Of a stretch of DNA of 64,000 bases, positions 25,286-34,843 are shown one piece after another. The stretch covers positions 1-64,000 of the forward strand of contig NZ_PQHW01000020.1 of the NCBI RefSeq assembly GCF_003385215.1, in the 5' to 3' direction. This DNA comes from Amycolatopsis thermalba (GTDB lineage: Bacteria; Actinomycetota; Actinomycetes; Mycobacteriales; Pseudonocardiaceae). Within the stretch, counting starts at the first letter, position 1. Each line of letters starts with the position of its first letter. A program made the position numbers and the translations under genes. Below the pieces are notes generated by a model, which saw nothing but the letters and a program-made list of their open reading frames with translations, did not search any database and was not told where the DNA came from.

Positions 25286-25858
25286 TCAGAGCGCGCGCAA
25301 CGCCGTCTCGGCGAGGCCCGCCAGCCGTCGCGGGTCGGGGTCGGCCTTGGCCAGCACGCGGATGCCGTTGATGGTGGTGAGCAGGAACGCCGCGAGCGCG
25401 CCGGCGTCGGCGTCGGGATCGATGTCGCCCGCTCGCTGCCCCTCCTCGATGGTGCTGCGGAAGGCCGCCTCCTGCCGTTCGAAGGTGCGCCGCACCAGGT
25501 GGTTGACCACCTCGTCGGCCTCGCCGAACTCGACCGCGGCGTTGGCCATCATGCAGCCCCGCCGGTCTTCGCGGGCCGCCTCGACGACGAGCCCGACCGC
25601 CGCGCGCAGCCGCTCGCGGGCCGGCCCCGGCCCGTCCAGGATCTCGATCAGCCGGACGGTCTCCCGCTCGTAGTAGCGCCGCAGCGCCCGCTCGTAGAGG
25701 GCGTGCTTACTGGTGAACGCGTTGTACAGGCTGCCGCGGCCGATGCCCAGCGCGTCGACCAGCTGCTGGGGCGTGGTGCCGCCGAACCCGTTCGCCCAGA
25801 AGACCTCCATCGCCCGGTCCACGGCCACGTCCACGTCGAAGGCCTTCGCTCTCGCCAC
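25286..25858 (-). CDS. TetR/AcrR-family regulator
   Basis: A 190-residue repressor with the TetR helix-turn-helix [19 protein letters not shown] and [20 protein letters not shown]. The ligand domain has [11 protein letters not shown], the pattern of the regulators often found beside SDR or flavoprotein genes. The GTG at 25858 is 6 nt after a good -10 box, so the mRNA is probably leaderless. It precedes the SDR-asparaginase-aminotransferase operon and likely represses both itself and that operon. Confidence 0.9.
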   Translation of the reverse strand: MARAKAFDVDVAVDRAMEVFWANGFGGTTPQQLVDALGIGRGSLYNAFTSKHALYERALRRYYERETVRLIEILDGPGPARERLRAAVGLVVEAAREDRRGCMMANAAVEFGEADEVVNHLVRRTFERQEAAFRSTIEEGQRAGDIDPDADAGALAAFLLTTINGIRVLAKADPDPRRLAGLAETALRAL

Positions 25859-25864
25859 GCCGCG

Positions 25865-25894
25865 ACCGTAGCTCAAACTGGAACTAGAGGTCAA
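25865..25894 (-). promoter_or_regulatory. tetR promoter with operator in the spacer
   Basis: On the minus strand: -35 TTGACC, 18-bp spacer, -10 TACGGT. The spacer region holds AACTAGAGGT (25882-25891), matching the SDR-side operator in 9 of 10 bases. The start of transcription would fall at the GTG. Confidence 0.6.
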
Positions 25895-25996
25895 ATAAAC
25901 TTCGCTCGGCACGTCGGCGATTTTTTGTCGGTGCCGCGAGCTACGCTGATCCTCCAGGCCGGGAGTCAGCGCGCAACACAGGGGAGGTTCTTGCTG

Positions 25997-28900
25997 GTGT
26001 CGAACGATTCCTTCGTCCACCTGCACGTGCACACCGAGTACTCGATGCTCGACGGTGCGGCGAAGATCGCCCCGCTGTTCGCCGAGGCGAGTCGTCTCGG
26101 CATGCCCGCGGTCGGGATGACCGACCACGGCAACATGTACGGGGCGGACGAGTTCTACCAGCAGTCGCGCAAGGCCGGGCTGAAACCGATCATCGGCATC
26201 GAGGCCTACATCGCGCCGGAGTCGCGGTTCCACAAGAAGCCGGTGTTCTGGGGGCAGGCGTCGCAGCGGGGCTCGGACGAGTTCGGTGAGGGCGGCGACG
26301 TCTCCGGTGGTGGTGCCTACACCCACATGACGATGCTGGCGGAGAACGCGACGGGTCTGCGGAACCTGTTCAAGCTGTCGTCGCTGGCTTCGATGCAGGG
26401 GTACTACCGCAAGCCGCGGATGGACCGGGAGCTGATCGCGGAGAACGCCTCCGGCATCATCGCCACCACCGGCTGCCCGTCGGGTGAGGTGCAGACGCGG
26501 TTGCGGCTGGGTCAGAAGGCCGAGGCGATCCAGGCGGCCTCGGACTACAAGGACATCTTCGGGGCGGACAACTTCTTCCTGGAGCTGATGGACCACGGCC
26601 TGCCGATCGAGCGGTCGGTGCGGGAGGGGCTGCTGGAGATCGGCAAGCTGCTCGACCTCAAGCCGCTGGCCACCAACGACTCGCACTACGTCACCAAGGA
26701 CCAGGCCGCCTCGCATTCGGCGTTGCTGTGCGTGCAGTCGGGCAAGACGCTCAACGACCCGAACCGGTTCAAGTTCGACGGCGACGGTTACTACCTGAAG
26801 TCGGCCGCGGAGATGCGCGAGTACTGGGACACCGAGGTGCCCGGCGCCGCCGACTCCACCCTGCTCATCGCCGAACGCGTCCAGTCCTACGAAGACGTCT
26901 ACACCCACAAGGACCGCATGCCGGTCTTCGAGGTGCCCGAGGGCCACGACGAGGCGTCCTGGCTGCGCGCCGAGGTCGACCGCGGCCTGGCGTGGCGGTT
27001 CCCCGACGGCGCACCGGAGGGGTACCGCGAGCGGCTGGACATGGAGCTCGAGGTCATCATCGGCAAGGGCTTCCCGGCCTACTTCCTCGTCGTCGCCGAC
27101 CTCATCAACTACGCCCGCAAGGTCGGCATCCGGGTCGGCCCGGGCCGTGGTTCGGCGGCGGGTTCGCTGGTCGCCTACGTCCTGGGCATCACGAACCTGG
27201 ACCCGATCCCGCAGAAGCTGCTGTTCGAGCGGTTCCTCAACCCCGAGCGCGTGTCGATGCCCGACATCGACATCGACTTCGACGACCGCCGCCGCGGCGA
27301 GATGATCCGCTACGCCACCGAGAAGTACGGCGCGGACAAGGTCGCCCAGGTCATCACGTTCGGCACCATCAAGACCAAGGCGGCGATCAAGGACGCCGCC
27401 CGGGTCCACTTCGGTCAGCCGGGCTACGCGATCGCGGACAAGATCTCCAAGGCGCTGCCGCCGCCGATCATGGCCAAGGACATCCCGCTGTCGGGCATCG
27501 TGGACCCGCAGCACGAGCGCTACGGCGAGGCGGCCGAGGTCCGCACGCTGATCGAGACCGACGAAGAGGTCTCCACGATCTTCGACACCGCACGCGGGAT
27601 CGAGGGCCTGATCCGCAACGCCGGCGTGCACGCCTGCGCGGTCATCATGTCCAGCGAGCCGCTGATGGACGCCATCCCGCTGTGGCAGCGCGACGACGGA
27701 TCGATCATCACCGGATGGGACTACCCCTCCTGTGAGGCCATCGGCCTGTTGAAGATGGACTTCCTGGGCCTGCGCAACCTCACCGTCATCGGCGACGCGA
27801 TCGACAACATCAAGGCCAACCGCGGCATCGAGATCGACCTGGACACCCTGGGCGTCGACGACCCGGAGACCTACAAGCTGCTCTCCCGCGGTGACACGCT
27901 CGGCGTGTTCCAGCTGGACGGTGGCCCGATGCGGGACCTGCTGCGCCGCATGCAGCCGACGGTGTTCGACGACATCGTCGCGGTCGGCGCGCTGTACCGG
28001 CCCGGTCCGATGGGCATGAACGCCCACAACGACTACGCCGACCGGAAGAACAACCGGCAGCAGGTCAAGCCGATCCACCCCCAGCTGGAAGAGCCCCTGA
28101 AGGAGATCCTGGCCGACACCTACGGCCTGATCGTCTACCAGGAGCAGATCATGCACATCGCGCAGAAGGTCGCCGGCTACTCGATGGGCCGAGCGGATGT
28201 GCTGCGCCGCGCGATGGGCAAGAAGAAGAAGGAGGTCCTCGACAAGGAGTTCGAGGGCTTCGCCGCGGGGATGAAGGCCAGCGACCTCGTTCCCGGCGGC
28301 TTCTCCGACGAGGCCATCCAGGCGCTGTGGGACACGATCCTCCCGTTCGCCGGGTACGCGTTCAACAAGAGCCACGCGGCCGCGTACGGCCTGGTGTCGT
28401 ACTGGACGGCGTACCTCAAGGCGAACTTCACCGCGGAGTACATGGCGGCGTTGCTCACCTCGGTGGGTGACAACAAGGACAAGTCCGCGGTCTACCTGTC
28501 GGAGTGCCGCCGGCTCGGGATCAAGGTGCTGCCGCCGGACGTCAACGAGTCGGGCCAGCGCTTCGCCGCGGTCGGCAACGACATCCGCTTCGGCATGGGC
28601 GCGGTGCGCAACGTCGGCGCCAACGTCGTCGAATCGATCATCAAGACCCGTCAGGAGAAGGGCAAGTACACCTCCTTCACCGACTTCCTCGACAAGTCGG
28701 AGCTGGTGGCCTGCAACAAACGGGTCATCGAATCCCTGATCAAGGCCGGTGCGTTCGACTCGCTCGGCAACACCCGCCTGTCGATGATCCAGGTCCACGA
28801 GGACGCGGTCGACGCGGTCGTGCCGCTCAAGCGCCAGGAGGCGATGGGCCAGTTCGACCTGTTCGGGGCCTTCGGCGGAGACGGCGACGCGGCCGAAGCC

Positions 28901-29587
28901 GCACCGTCGTCGTCGCCGCTGGCGCACCTGAAGTTCGGCGACGAGGAATGGCCACGCAAGCAGTTGCTGGCTTACGAGCGGGAGATGCTGGGCCTGTACG
29001 TCTCGGCGCATCCGCTGGACGGCGCCGAGCGGATCCTGCGCAAGCACGCCCCGCGTCCGATCGCGGCGATCCTGGACAACCCGCCCAAGGAAGGTGAGCT
29101 GGTCATCTCCGGCCTGATCACCTCGCTGGAGCGGCGGGTCAACAAGAAGGGTGAACCCTGGGCCATCTGCACGGTGGAGGACATGGACGCCTCGCTGGAA
29201 GTCCTGTTCTTCCCCAAGGCCTACGCCATGTTCTCGGCGGACCTGATCGAGGACAACGCCGTCCTGGTCAAGGGCCGGGTCAACTGGCGCGAGGACAAGA
29301 TGTCGGTGTTCGGCGGCGGCCTGGTACCACTGGACCTGTCCGAGATCGGCAACGGGGAGGACGAGCCCCCGCTCGTGCTGCGGTGCACCGCGGAACGCCT
29401 GGACAAGAGCGTGGTCGGCGAGCTGAAGTCGACGCTGCTCGCCCACCGCGGCGAAACACCCGTCCGGCTGAAGCTGGTGGGCAAACAACGCGAGACGACG
29501 TTCGCCCTCTACGACTACCCGGTCAAGGTCAGCTCCATGCTGATGGGCGAACTGAAGGGCATCCCCGGCATCACCGCAGGCACCTGA
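25997..29587 (+). CDS. dnaE: DNA polymerase III alpha subunit
   Basis: Catalytic subunit of the replicative DNA polymerase, 1196 residues and full length. The N-terminal PHP domain starts at [13 protein letters not shown]. The polymerase core has PGRGSAAGS and the catalytic acidic triplet PDIDIDFDD (Asp423, 425, 427). Helix-hairpin-helix motifs follow ([19 protein letters not shown]). An OB-fold lies near the C-terminus ([20 protein letters not shown]). I chose GTG 25997 with GGGGAGG upstream; TTG at 25991 is an alternative. Divergent from the TetR gene and unrelated to its neighbours. Confidence 0.97.
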   Translation: MSNDSFVHLHVHTEYSMLDGAAKIAPLFAEASRLGMPAVGMTDHGNMYGADEFYQQSRKAGLKPIIGIEAYIAPESRFHKKPVFWGQASQRGSDEFGEGGDVSGGGAYTHMTMLAENATGLRNLFKLSSLASMQGYYRKPRMDRELIAENASGIIATTGCPSGEVQTRLRLGQKAEAIQAASDYKDIFGADNFFLELMDHGLPIERSVREGLLEIGKLLDLKPLATNDSHYVTKDQAASHSALLCVQSGKTLNDPNRFKFDGDGYYLKSAAEMREYWDTEVPGAADSTLLIAERVQSYEDVYTHKDRMPVFEVPEGHDEASWLRAEVDRGLAWRFPDGAPEGYRERLDMELEVIIGKGFPAYFLVVADLINYARKVGIRVGPGRGSAAGSLVAYVLGITNLDPIPQKLLFERFLNPERVSMPDIDIDFDDRRRGEMIRYATEKYGADKVAQVITFGTIKTKAAIKDAARVHFGQPGYAIADKISKALPPPIMAKDIPLSGIVDPQHERYGEAAEVRTLIETDEEVSTIFDTARGIEGLIRNAGVHACAVIMSSEPLMDAIPLWQRDDGSIITGWDYPSCEAIGLLKMDFLGLRNLTVIGDAIDNIKANRGIEIDLDTLGVDDPETYKLLSRGDTLGVFQLDGGPMRDLLRRMQPTVFDDIVAVGALYRPGPMGMNAHNDYADRKNNRQQVKPIHPQLEEPLKEILADTYGLIVYQEQIMHIAQKVAGYSMGRADVLRRAMGKKKKEVLDKEFEGFAAGMKASDLVPGGFSDEAIQALWDTILPFAGYAFNKSHAAAYGLVSYWTAYLKANFTAEYMAALLTSVGDNKDKSAVYLSECRRLGIKVLPPDVNESGQRFAAVGNDIRFGMGAVRNVGANVVESIIKTRQEKGKYTSFTDFLDKSELVACNKRVIESLIKAGAFDSLGNTRLSMIQVHEDAVDAVVPLKRQEAMGQFDLFGAFGGDGDAAEAAPSSSPLAHLKFGDEEWPRKQLLAYEREMLGLYVSAHPLDGAERILRKHAPRPIAAILDNPPKEGELVISGLITSLERRVNKKGEPWAICTVEDMDASLEVLFFPKAYAMFSADLIEDNAVLVKGRVNWREDKMSVFGGGLVPLDLSEIGNGEDEPPLVLRCTAERLDKSVVGELKSTLLAHRGETPVRLKLVGKQRETTFALYDYPVKVSSMLMGELKGIPGITAGT

Positions 29588-29681
29588 CAGAACAACAACC
29601 CACCCAAACCGCCACTCGGCAACGCAAGCGGCCCCACCGCCCGAGCCACACCTCTCCCGCAACCCGATCCCCAGCCCAAAT

Positions 29682-29743
29682 CGGTTGCCGAGCAGCGGGG
29701 TCAAGGTACTCTTTCCAGCCTTGACGCCGCTTCTCGGCAACCG
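29682..29743. repeat. Palindromic intergenic element, copy 2
   Basis: Arms 29682-29706 and 29719-29743 pair at 23 of 25 positions around the loop tactctttccag. Compared with copy 1 (6193-6248), the loop differs at one base. The outer stem differs by a compensated change (C-G in copy 1, T-A here). It sits between dnaE and the MFS gene. The rest of 29588-29883 shows GC-rich imperfect dyads and no gene. Confidence 0.85.
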
Positions 29744-29883
29744 AACACTGAAAGACCGGGTTCGGTAGGGGCAGATCCGGGCGTAGCGAAGCGAAGCCGG
29801 CGCTTTCAGCCGCGTGCAGCGCAAACACCCGCGTAGCGGCTCCAAAGCGCGCGCCATCAGCAACCACAAGTCACCATGGACAG

Positions 29884-31353
29884 GTGACCCTCACCCGGCA
29901 ACCAGACCCGCGCCGCTGGAAGGCCCTCGCCGTCAGTCTCACCGCGGGCTTCATGGGCCTGCTGGACGTCAGCATCGTCAACGTCGCCCTGCCCTCGATC
30001 CAGCGGGGCATCGGCGGGGACGCCGGCACCGCACAGTGGGTCGTTTCCGGGTACGCGCTCACCTTCGGCCTGGTCCTGGTCTCCGGTGGCCGTCTGGGTG
30101 ATGCGCTGGGCAGGCGCCGGATGTTCCTCATCGCGCTGGCGGCGTTCGTCGCGATGAGCGCGTTCGCCGGGGCCGCGCCGACGGGTGAGGTGCTGGTGGT
30201 CGCCCGGCTGTTGCAGGGGTGCGCGGCCGGGATGCTCACGCCGCAGAACTCCGGTCTCATCCAGGACCTGTTCCAAGGTGCCGAGCGCGGCCGGGCGTTC
30301 GGCCTGTTCGGGTCGGTCGTGGGCATCTCCACGGCGGTCGGCCCGGTGCTGGGCGGACTCATCCTCGCCGTGTTCGGGGAGGAGCACGGCTGGCGCTGGG
30401 TGTTCTTCGTCAACGTGCCGATCGGCGCGCTCGCGTTCGTCCTGGCGCTGCGGTTGCTGCCGCCCGCGCGGGGCCGTCCCGCGCGGCTGCGCTCGGAGAT
30501 CGACTTCCTCGGTGTGCTGCTGCTCGGGCTCGCCGTGTTGTGCGTGCTCCTGCCGCTGGTGGAGTCCGAACAGGACGGTCCGCGGCGGCTGTGGTGGCTG
30601 TTCCCGGTCGCGGCCGCGCTCGGGTTCGCGTTCGTCCGCTGGGAGCGACGCGTCGTGCGGCACGACCGCCCGCCGCTGATGGACGTCCGGTTGTTCACCG
30701 AAACCCCCGGCTACACGCCGGGTGCCGCGATCGGCGCGGTCTACTTCTGCGGGTTCGCCGGGATCTGGCTGGTGTTCGCGATGTTCTTCCAGCAGGGCCT
30801 GGGGTACACGCCGCTGCAGTCCGGGCTGGCGGTGACCCCGTTCGCGGTCGGCGCGGCGGTGTCCGCGGCCGTGGCCGGGCGTCTCGTCGCGCGGTGGGGC
30901 CGCCGTCTCACCGTCGCCGGCCTGTTCCTCGTCGCGCTGGGGCTGGGCGTCGTGGCGCTGCTGGCGTGGCTCGCGCCGGGGCGGGACCTCGGGCTGGTGG
31001 TCGCGTTGCCGCTGCTGGTCGCCGGGATCGGGGGTGGCATGGTGATTTCACCCAACACGACCCTCACCCTGGAGAGCGTGCCGATGCGCATGGCCGGTGT
31101 CGCCGGGGGAGCGTTGCAGACCGGGCAGCGGATCGGCACGGCGATCGGCACCGCGGTGCTCGCGTCCGTGTTCCGGGCGGTCCTTCCCGCCTCGGACAAC
31201 GACTTCCCGGCCGCGCTCGCCCTGTCGCTGCTGTGCGCCGTCGGGTTCGTCGTCGTCGCGCTGGCGCTCGCGATCGCGGAACTGCGGACCCGGCGAGCAC
31301 GGGGCTCGAACGATCAACTACTCAGCGCCACAACTGCTGCTCCATACGAGTGA
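29884..31353 (+). CDS. MFS multidrug exporter, DHA2 (14-TM) type
   Basis: A 489-residue proton-driven exporter of the EmrB/QacA group with about 14 membrane segments. Family signatures are LLDVSIVNVALPSIQ in TM1, GGRLGDALGRRRMF in loop 2-3 and GPVLGG (antiporter motif C) in TM5. The GTG start lacks a convincing ribosome-binding site. A single gene without a linked regulator. Substrate unknown; drug or metabolite efflux is likely. Confidence 0.9.
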   Translation: MTLTRQPDPRRWKALAVSLTAGFMGLLDVSIVNVALPSIQRGIGGDAGTAQWVVSGYALTFGLVLVSGGRLGDALGRRRMFLIALAAFVAMSAFAGAAPTGEVLVVARLLQGCAAGMLTPQNSGLIQDLFQGAERGRAFGLFGSVVGISTAVGPVLGGLILAVFGEEHGWRWVFFVNVPIGALAFVLALRLLPPARGRPARLRSEIDFLGVLLLGLAVLCVLLPLVESEQDGPRRLWWLFPVAAALGFAFVRWERRVVRHDRPPLMDVRLFTETPGYTPGAAIGAVYFCGFAGIWLVFAMFFQQGLGYTPLQSGLAVTPFAVGAAVSAAVAGRLVARWGRRLTVAGLFLVALGLGVVALLAWLAPGRDLGLVVALPLLVAGIGGGMVISPNTTLTLESVPMRMAGVAGGALQTGQRIGTAIGTAVLASVFRAVLPASDNDFPAALALSLLCAVGFVVVALALAIAELRTRRARGSNDQLLSATTAAPYE

Positions 31354-31445
31354 GAGTTCCCTGAAGGTGCTAGCTCTACGGAGAGCGACCGGGTAAACCT
31401 TGTCTAGCCTTCACGGTCCGGGTATCAGCTACGGACAGTGGCGAG

Positions 31446-31697
31446 ATGGAGCGGGTCCCGGGGATGGGGACCGTGCTCCGGGCTCTCGAGATCGGACACT
31501 CAGGGTCACTCCGGCCGGTACCGTCGGCGTCCGCGGGGGACCGTACGGCGGTGAGAAGGCACCCACGCGGTGGGCCCGGACGAGGGGGAGCCGGGCCCAC
31601 CCGCCAGGTGTGCCGTCCGATCGTGATCGGCTTCCCGATCCCCGCGCTCGTGGCGACCACGGTGATCGCCGGCCACGGCGAACCGGTCAGCGGCTGA
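31446..31697 (+). CDS. Doubtful small ORF between MFS and sirtuin genes
   Basis: An 83-codon ATG frame with high GC3, preceded by a promoter-like TTGTCT-17 bp-TATCAG ending about 17 nt upstream of the ATG. Against it: no recognisable domain, a weak ribosome-binding site, a strong hairpin inside (31570-31600) and an equally open antisense frame. I see no other gene in 31354-31686. Kept only as a candidate. Confidence 0.2.
   Translation: MERVPGMGTVLRALEIGHSGSLRPVPSASAGDRTAVRRHPRGGPGRGGAGPTRQVCRPIVIGFPIPALVATTVIAGHGEPVSG
31570..31600. terminator. Possible bidirectional terminator between MFS and sirtuin genes
   Basis: Perfect 10-bp stem gtgggcccgg / ccgggcccac with an 11-nt loop, lying between two convergent genes. 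There is no T-tract, which is common for actinobacterial hairpin terminators. Confidence 0.5.
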
Positions 31698-32442
31698 CCA
31701 GCTTCGGCAGCACCTCGCCCAGCGGTTCGCGCAGCACGGCGGTCGCCACGTCGTCGTAGGGCGTCTCGGAGGCGTTCACGATGATCACCGGCGCCCCGGC
31801 GGCCGCGGCGACGTCCACCAGCCCGGCGTCCGGGTGCACGGTCAGCGAGCTGCCCAGCGCCAGCATCAGATCGCAGGTGATCGCGGCTTCCCGGGCGCGG
31901 TCCACCACCTCCGGGTCGAGCATCTGCCCGAACGACACCGTCGCGGACTTCAGGATCCCGCCGCAGACCTCGCACTCCGGATCGGACTCCCCGGCCCGCA
32001 CCCGGTCCAGCGTCTCGTGCATGTCGCGGCGGTCGTCGCAGGACAGGCAGATCGTGTCGGCCATCGTGCCGTGCAGCTCGACGACCCGGTCCGGTGAGTT
32101 GCCCGCCTTCTGGTGCAGCCCGTCGATGTTCTGCGTGAGGATCGCCGACAGCCTGCCCTGCCGCTCCAGGTCCACCAGGGCCAGGTGCGCGGCGTTCGGC
32201 CGGGCCCACCAGCCCGGGTGGCCGAGCCGCGCCTGCCAGGACTGCTCGCGCACCTCGCGGCTGGCGACGTAGTCGTCGATGTGCGACAGCTTCTCCGCGG
32301 CCGGGTTCTTCGTCCACACCCCCTGCGGCCCCCGGAAGTCCGGGATGCCCGAATCGGTGGAGACGCCGGCGCCGGTGAGCGCGACGATCCGCGAAGCGCC
32401 GTCCACGAGCAGTCGCGCGTGATCGAGTTCCGGGGCGGTCAT
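31687..32442 (-). CDS. cobB: NAD-dependent protein deacylase, Sir2 family
   Basis: A 251-residue sirtuin that removes acyl groups from lysine using NAD+. NAD site GAGVSTDSGIPDFRG, catalytic His in VELHGT, TQNIDGLH and two zinc pairs (CLSC and CEVC) are all present. ATG 32442 is chosen over an upstream frame extension because the family starts just before the NAD motif. Single gene, convergent with the MFS gene. Probable targets are acyl-CoA synthetases and other metabolic enzymes (family knowledge). Confidence 0.92.
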   Translation of the reverse strand: MTAPELDHARLLVDGASRIVALTGAGVSTDSGIPDFRGPQGVWTKNPAAEKLSHIDDYVASREVREQSWQARLGHPGWWARPNAAHLALVDLERQGRLSAILTQNIDGLHQKAGNSPDRVVELHGTMADTICLSCDDRRDMHETLDRVRAGESDPECEVCGGILKSATVSFGQMLDPEVVDRAREAAITCDLMLALGSSLTVHPDAGLVDVAAAAGAPVIIVNASETPYDDVATAVLREPLGEVLPKLVSR

Positions 32443-32482
32443 GCCCCCATCGTGCCGTCCCGGAACCGCGATCACCACCTGC

Positions 32483-33703
32483 TCACTTCAGCGCGCTGCC
32501 CTGCTGCCACTGCTCCCACGACAACGCCCAGTCGCCGTAGAGGTCCCACACCGGGAGCTGCTGCCCGCCGGAATTGGTCACCTCGACCACGTCGCCGAGA
32601 CCCAGGTTGTGGAAGAACCACTCGGCGTTCTCGGCGTTGAGGTTGATGCACCCGTGCGAGACGTTCGAACTGCCCTGCGCGCCCACGCTGTTCGGGTTCT
32701 CGTGGACGAACTCGCCGTCGTTGGAGATGCGCTCGGACCACCTCTCGTCGGAGCTGTACCACCCCGGATCGCCCTTGCAGACCCCGTAGGTGCAGGAGTC
32801 CATGTGGTAGCTCTCGGCCTTGAACGAAATCACGTGCGGGCCGAGGTGGGTCGGGGTGGAGTCCTTGCCCATCGAGATCGGCATGGTCTTCACCACCTGG
32901 CCGTTGTGGAAGATCCGCATCTGCTCGGTGTTGCCGTCGGCCTTCGCGATCCAGGAATCGTGCACGTGGTAGGTCTCGGTGCGGTCCTCCGCGCCGTAGA
33001 CGCCGTTGCCGAAATCGACGCCGTAGATCTTCGCCGAAACGGTCAGCGTGGTGCCCGGCTGCCAGTACTCCTTCGGCCGGTAGTGCACGTTCTTGTCGTC
33101 GATCCAGTACCAGCTGCCCTCCTGCGGCGGATTCGACACCACCGACAGCTGTTTTTCCACGTCCGCCTTGTTCTTCACCGCGTAGGTGAACTGGAAGACG
33201 ATCGGCTGGCCGACGCCGACCCCGGTCTGCGCCACCGAGGCCGGCGCCGGGATCATGTTCGGGTTGGCCTGCTTCGACGGCGACACCGTGGTCACCTGGC
33301 CCTGCTGCTCGACCGTCTTGCCGCTGCTGTCCGCGCCGTGCGCGTCGATGGCGTAGGTGCTGCCGTAGCCCAGGGGTTCCGACGAGGTCCAGGTGGTCTT
33401 GTCGGCCGAGAACTCGCCCTTCACCGTGGTGTGCTTGGCGGTGTTCTGGACGGTCACGCCGGTGAGCGTGCCGTTGGCCGCCTTCACCACGATCGGTGTG
33501 ACCGGGCTGATGTTCGTCGCGTTCGCGGGCTCGATCGACACCGTCACCGCGGCCGCCTGGCTCGAACCCGCGGGCCCGGCCGTGCCGTTGTTTGAATTGC
33601 CGGAATTGCCGGAAGTGCAGGCCGGAAGAAAGAGTGCCACGGCGAGCAGTCCGGCCGCGATCGGCGCCCTGCGGGAGAAAAGTAAAGTCTTCTTGACTGT
33701 CAT
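32483..33703 (-). CDS. L,D-transpeptidase lipoprotein
   Basis: Cell-wall enzyme of 406 residues that makes 3-3 peptidoglycan cross-links. The lipoprotein signal is MTVKKTLLFSRR, a hydrophobic stretch and lipobox LPAC. Two Ig-like domains (about 50-250) are followed by the YkuD catalytic domain with the Cys motif SNVSHGCINL. The architecture matches the mycobacterial LdtMt2 type. A short Ser/Asn/Gly linker after the lipid anchor should let it reach the wall. Stands alone. Confidence 0.93.
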   Translation of the reverse strand: MTVKKTLLFSRRAPIAAGLLAVALFLPACTSGNSGNSNNGTAGPAGSSQAAAVTVSIEPANATNISPVTPIVVKAANGTLTGVTVQNTAKHTTVKGEFSADKTTWTSSEPLGYGSTYAIDAHGADSSGKTVEQQGQVTTVSPSKQANPNMIPAPASVAQTGVGVGQPIVFQFTYAVKNKADVEKQLSVVSNPPQEGSWYWIDDKNVHYRPKEYWQPGTTLTVSAKIYGVDFGNGVYGAEDRTETYHVHDSWIAKADGNTEQMRIFHNGQVVKTMPISMGKDSTPTHLGPHVISFKAESYHMDSCTYGVCKGDPGWYSSDERWSERISNDGEFVHENPNSVGAQGSSNVSHGCINLNAENAEWFFHNLGLGDVVEVTNSGGQQLPVWDLYGDWALSWEQWQQGSALK

Positions 33704-33819
33704 GTGGTCTCTTTTTGGGAAAATGGTGGGTGAGCAAGCAAAACTACCGCGCCGGATAGACGCGCCCGCACCCGGTTTGTTGTACCGGAGTGGTCCGGAT
33801 CACCGCGTTTTCCGCGGGC

Positions 33820-34689
33820 TCACCCGATCTTGACGCCTGGGCCGCCGTAGAGGCCCGGCCCGTCGATGGTGAGGCCGTCCAGGTAGATCCGCGCGGCCTG
33901 GTAGGCGAGGTCGGTCAGGTCTTCGGTGCGGCTGAAGTCCAACGGGCTCAGGCGGACCGGGCGCGGGCCGGGCAGGTAGACGACCGGCACCTCGGCGGCC
34001 GCGATCGGCGCCTCCAGTACGGCCTGGTTCCGCATGCTCACCATCGCGGTGTACATGAGCACCTCGGCGAACGTCTGCGGTGGCGACGGGATCTGACCGG
34101 GGAACGCGCAGTCCAGCACGACCAGCGACCGCGCGCCGAGCGTGAGGGCCTGCCGCATCGGCACGTTCGCGACCAGGCCGCCGTCGTAGAGCAGGTGCCC
34201 GTCGTGTTCGACCGGCGGGTAGATGCCCGGGATGGCCGCGCTCGCCAGCAGCGGTGGCCGCAGGTCGCCGGAGGTGAACAGCCGGGCCTCCGCGGTGTCC
34301 ACCTCGGTGGCGACCACGCCCAGCGGCAGCGCCAGGTCTTCGAACCGGGTGCCCGGACCGAGGTGGTCGTCGACGATCGTGGACAGCCCGATGTTCGGGA
34401 ACAGGTGGGTCTTGCTGTGCCGCAGCGTGCGGACCTGGCTGAGGACGCCGCCCGGGAAGGCCTCGTGGCGGGTCATGTGGGTCCACGTCTTGCGCAGCCG
34501 CTCGCCGGCGTCGTCCGGATCCAGCGCGAGCACCGCGCCGTTGAGCGAGCCCACGGACGTGCCGACCACCAGGTCGGGCTTGATCCCGGCCTCGCCGAGG
34601 GCACGCAGCATCCCGACCTGCATCGCCCCCAGGCTGCCGCCCCCGCCGAGCACGAACCCGACCGGGCGGGGCAGGTCGACCTCGGGCAT
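33820..34689 (-). CDS. Patatin-like phospholipase
   Basis: A 289-residue lipid acyl hydrolase with a Ser-Asp dyad. The oxyanion loop is GGGGSLGAM, the nucleophile elbow GTSVGS and the catalytic Asp lies in LLYDGGLVAN. Similar to the RssA/YchK group. ATG 34689 is chosen because GGAGGTGG lies 6 nt upstream; the frame extends upstream without family similarity. No signal peptide. Lipid substrate unknown. Confidence 0.87.
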   Translation of the reverse strand: MPEVDLPRPVGFVLGGGGSLGAMQVGMLRALGEAGIKPDLVVGTSVGSLNGAVLALDPDDAGERLRKTWTHMTRHEAFPGGVLSQVRTLRHSKTHLFPNIGLSTIVDDHLGPGTRFEDLALPLGVVATEVDTAEARLFTSGDLRPPLLASAAIPGIYPPVEHDGHLLYDGGLVANVPMRQALTLGARSLVVLDCAFPGQIPSPPQTFAEVLMYTAMVSMRNQAVLEAPIAAAEVPVVYLPGPRPVRLSPLDFSRTEDLTDLAYQAARIYLDGLTIDGPGLYGGPGVKIG

Positions 34690-34843
34690 CGGACCACCTC
34701 CACTCGCATGGTGCTCCGCGTTCCCCGGCGTCGCCATCGGAGGTCAGGTGGCGTTCACCACCTCGGGCAAGGGGCTTCCCTTCCGCACTACCAGCGAGTA
34801 ACACTGGTCACAAACCATTGACGGCGTAGCGCGGAGGTGTCCG

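Noticed and set aside
25286-29869. 1527-codon open frame antisense to dnaE
   Set aside because: Only its end (25286-25858) is real (TetR). The rest mirrors dnaE codons in a GC-rich genome and shows no domain.
29760-29880. tRNA-like or riboswitch-like fold before the MFS gene
   Set aside because: Dyads are short and imperfect and no tRNA or riboswitch consensus is present.
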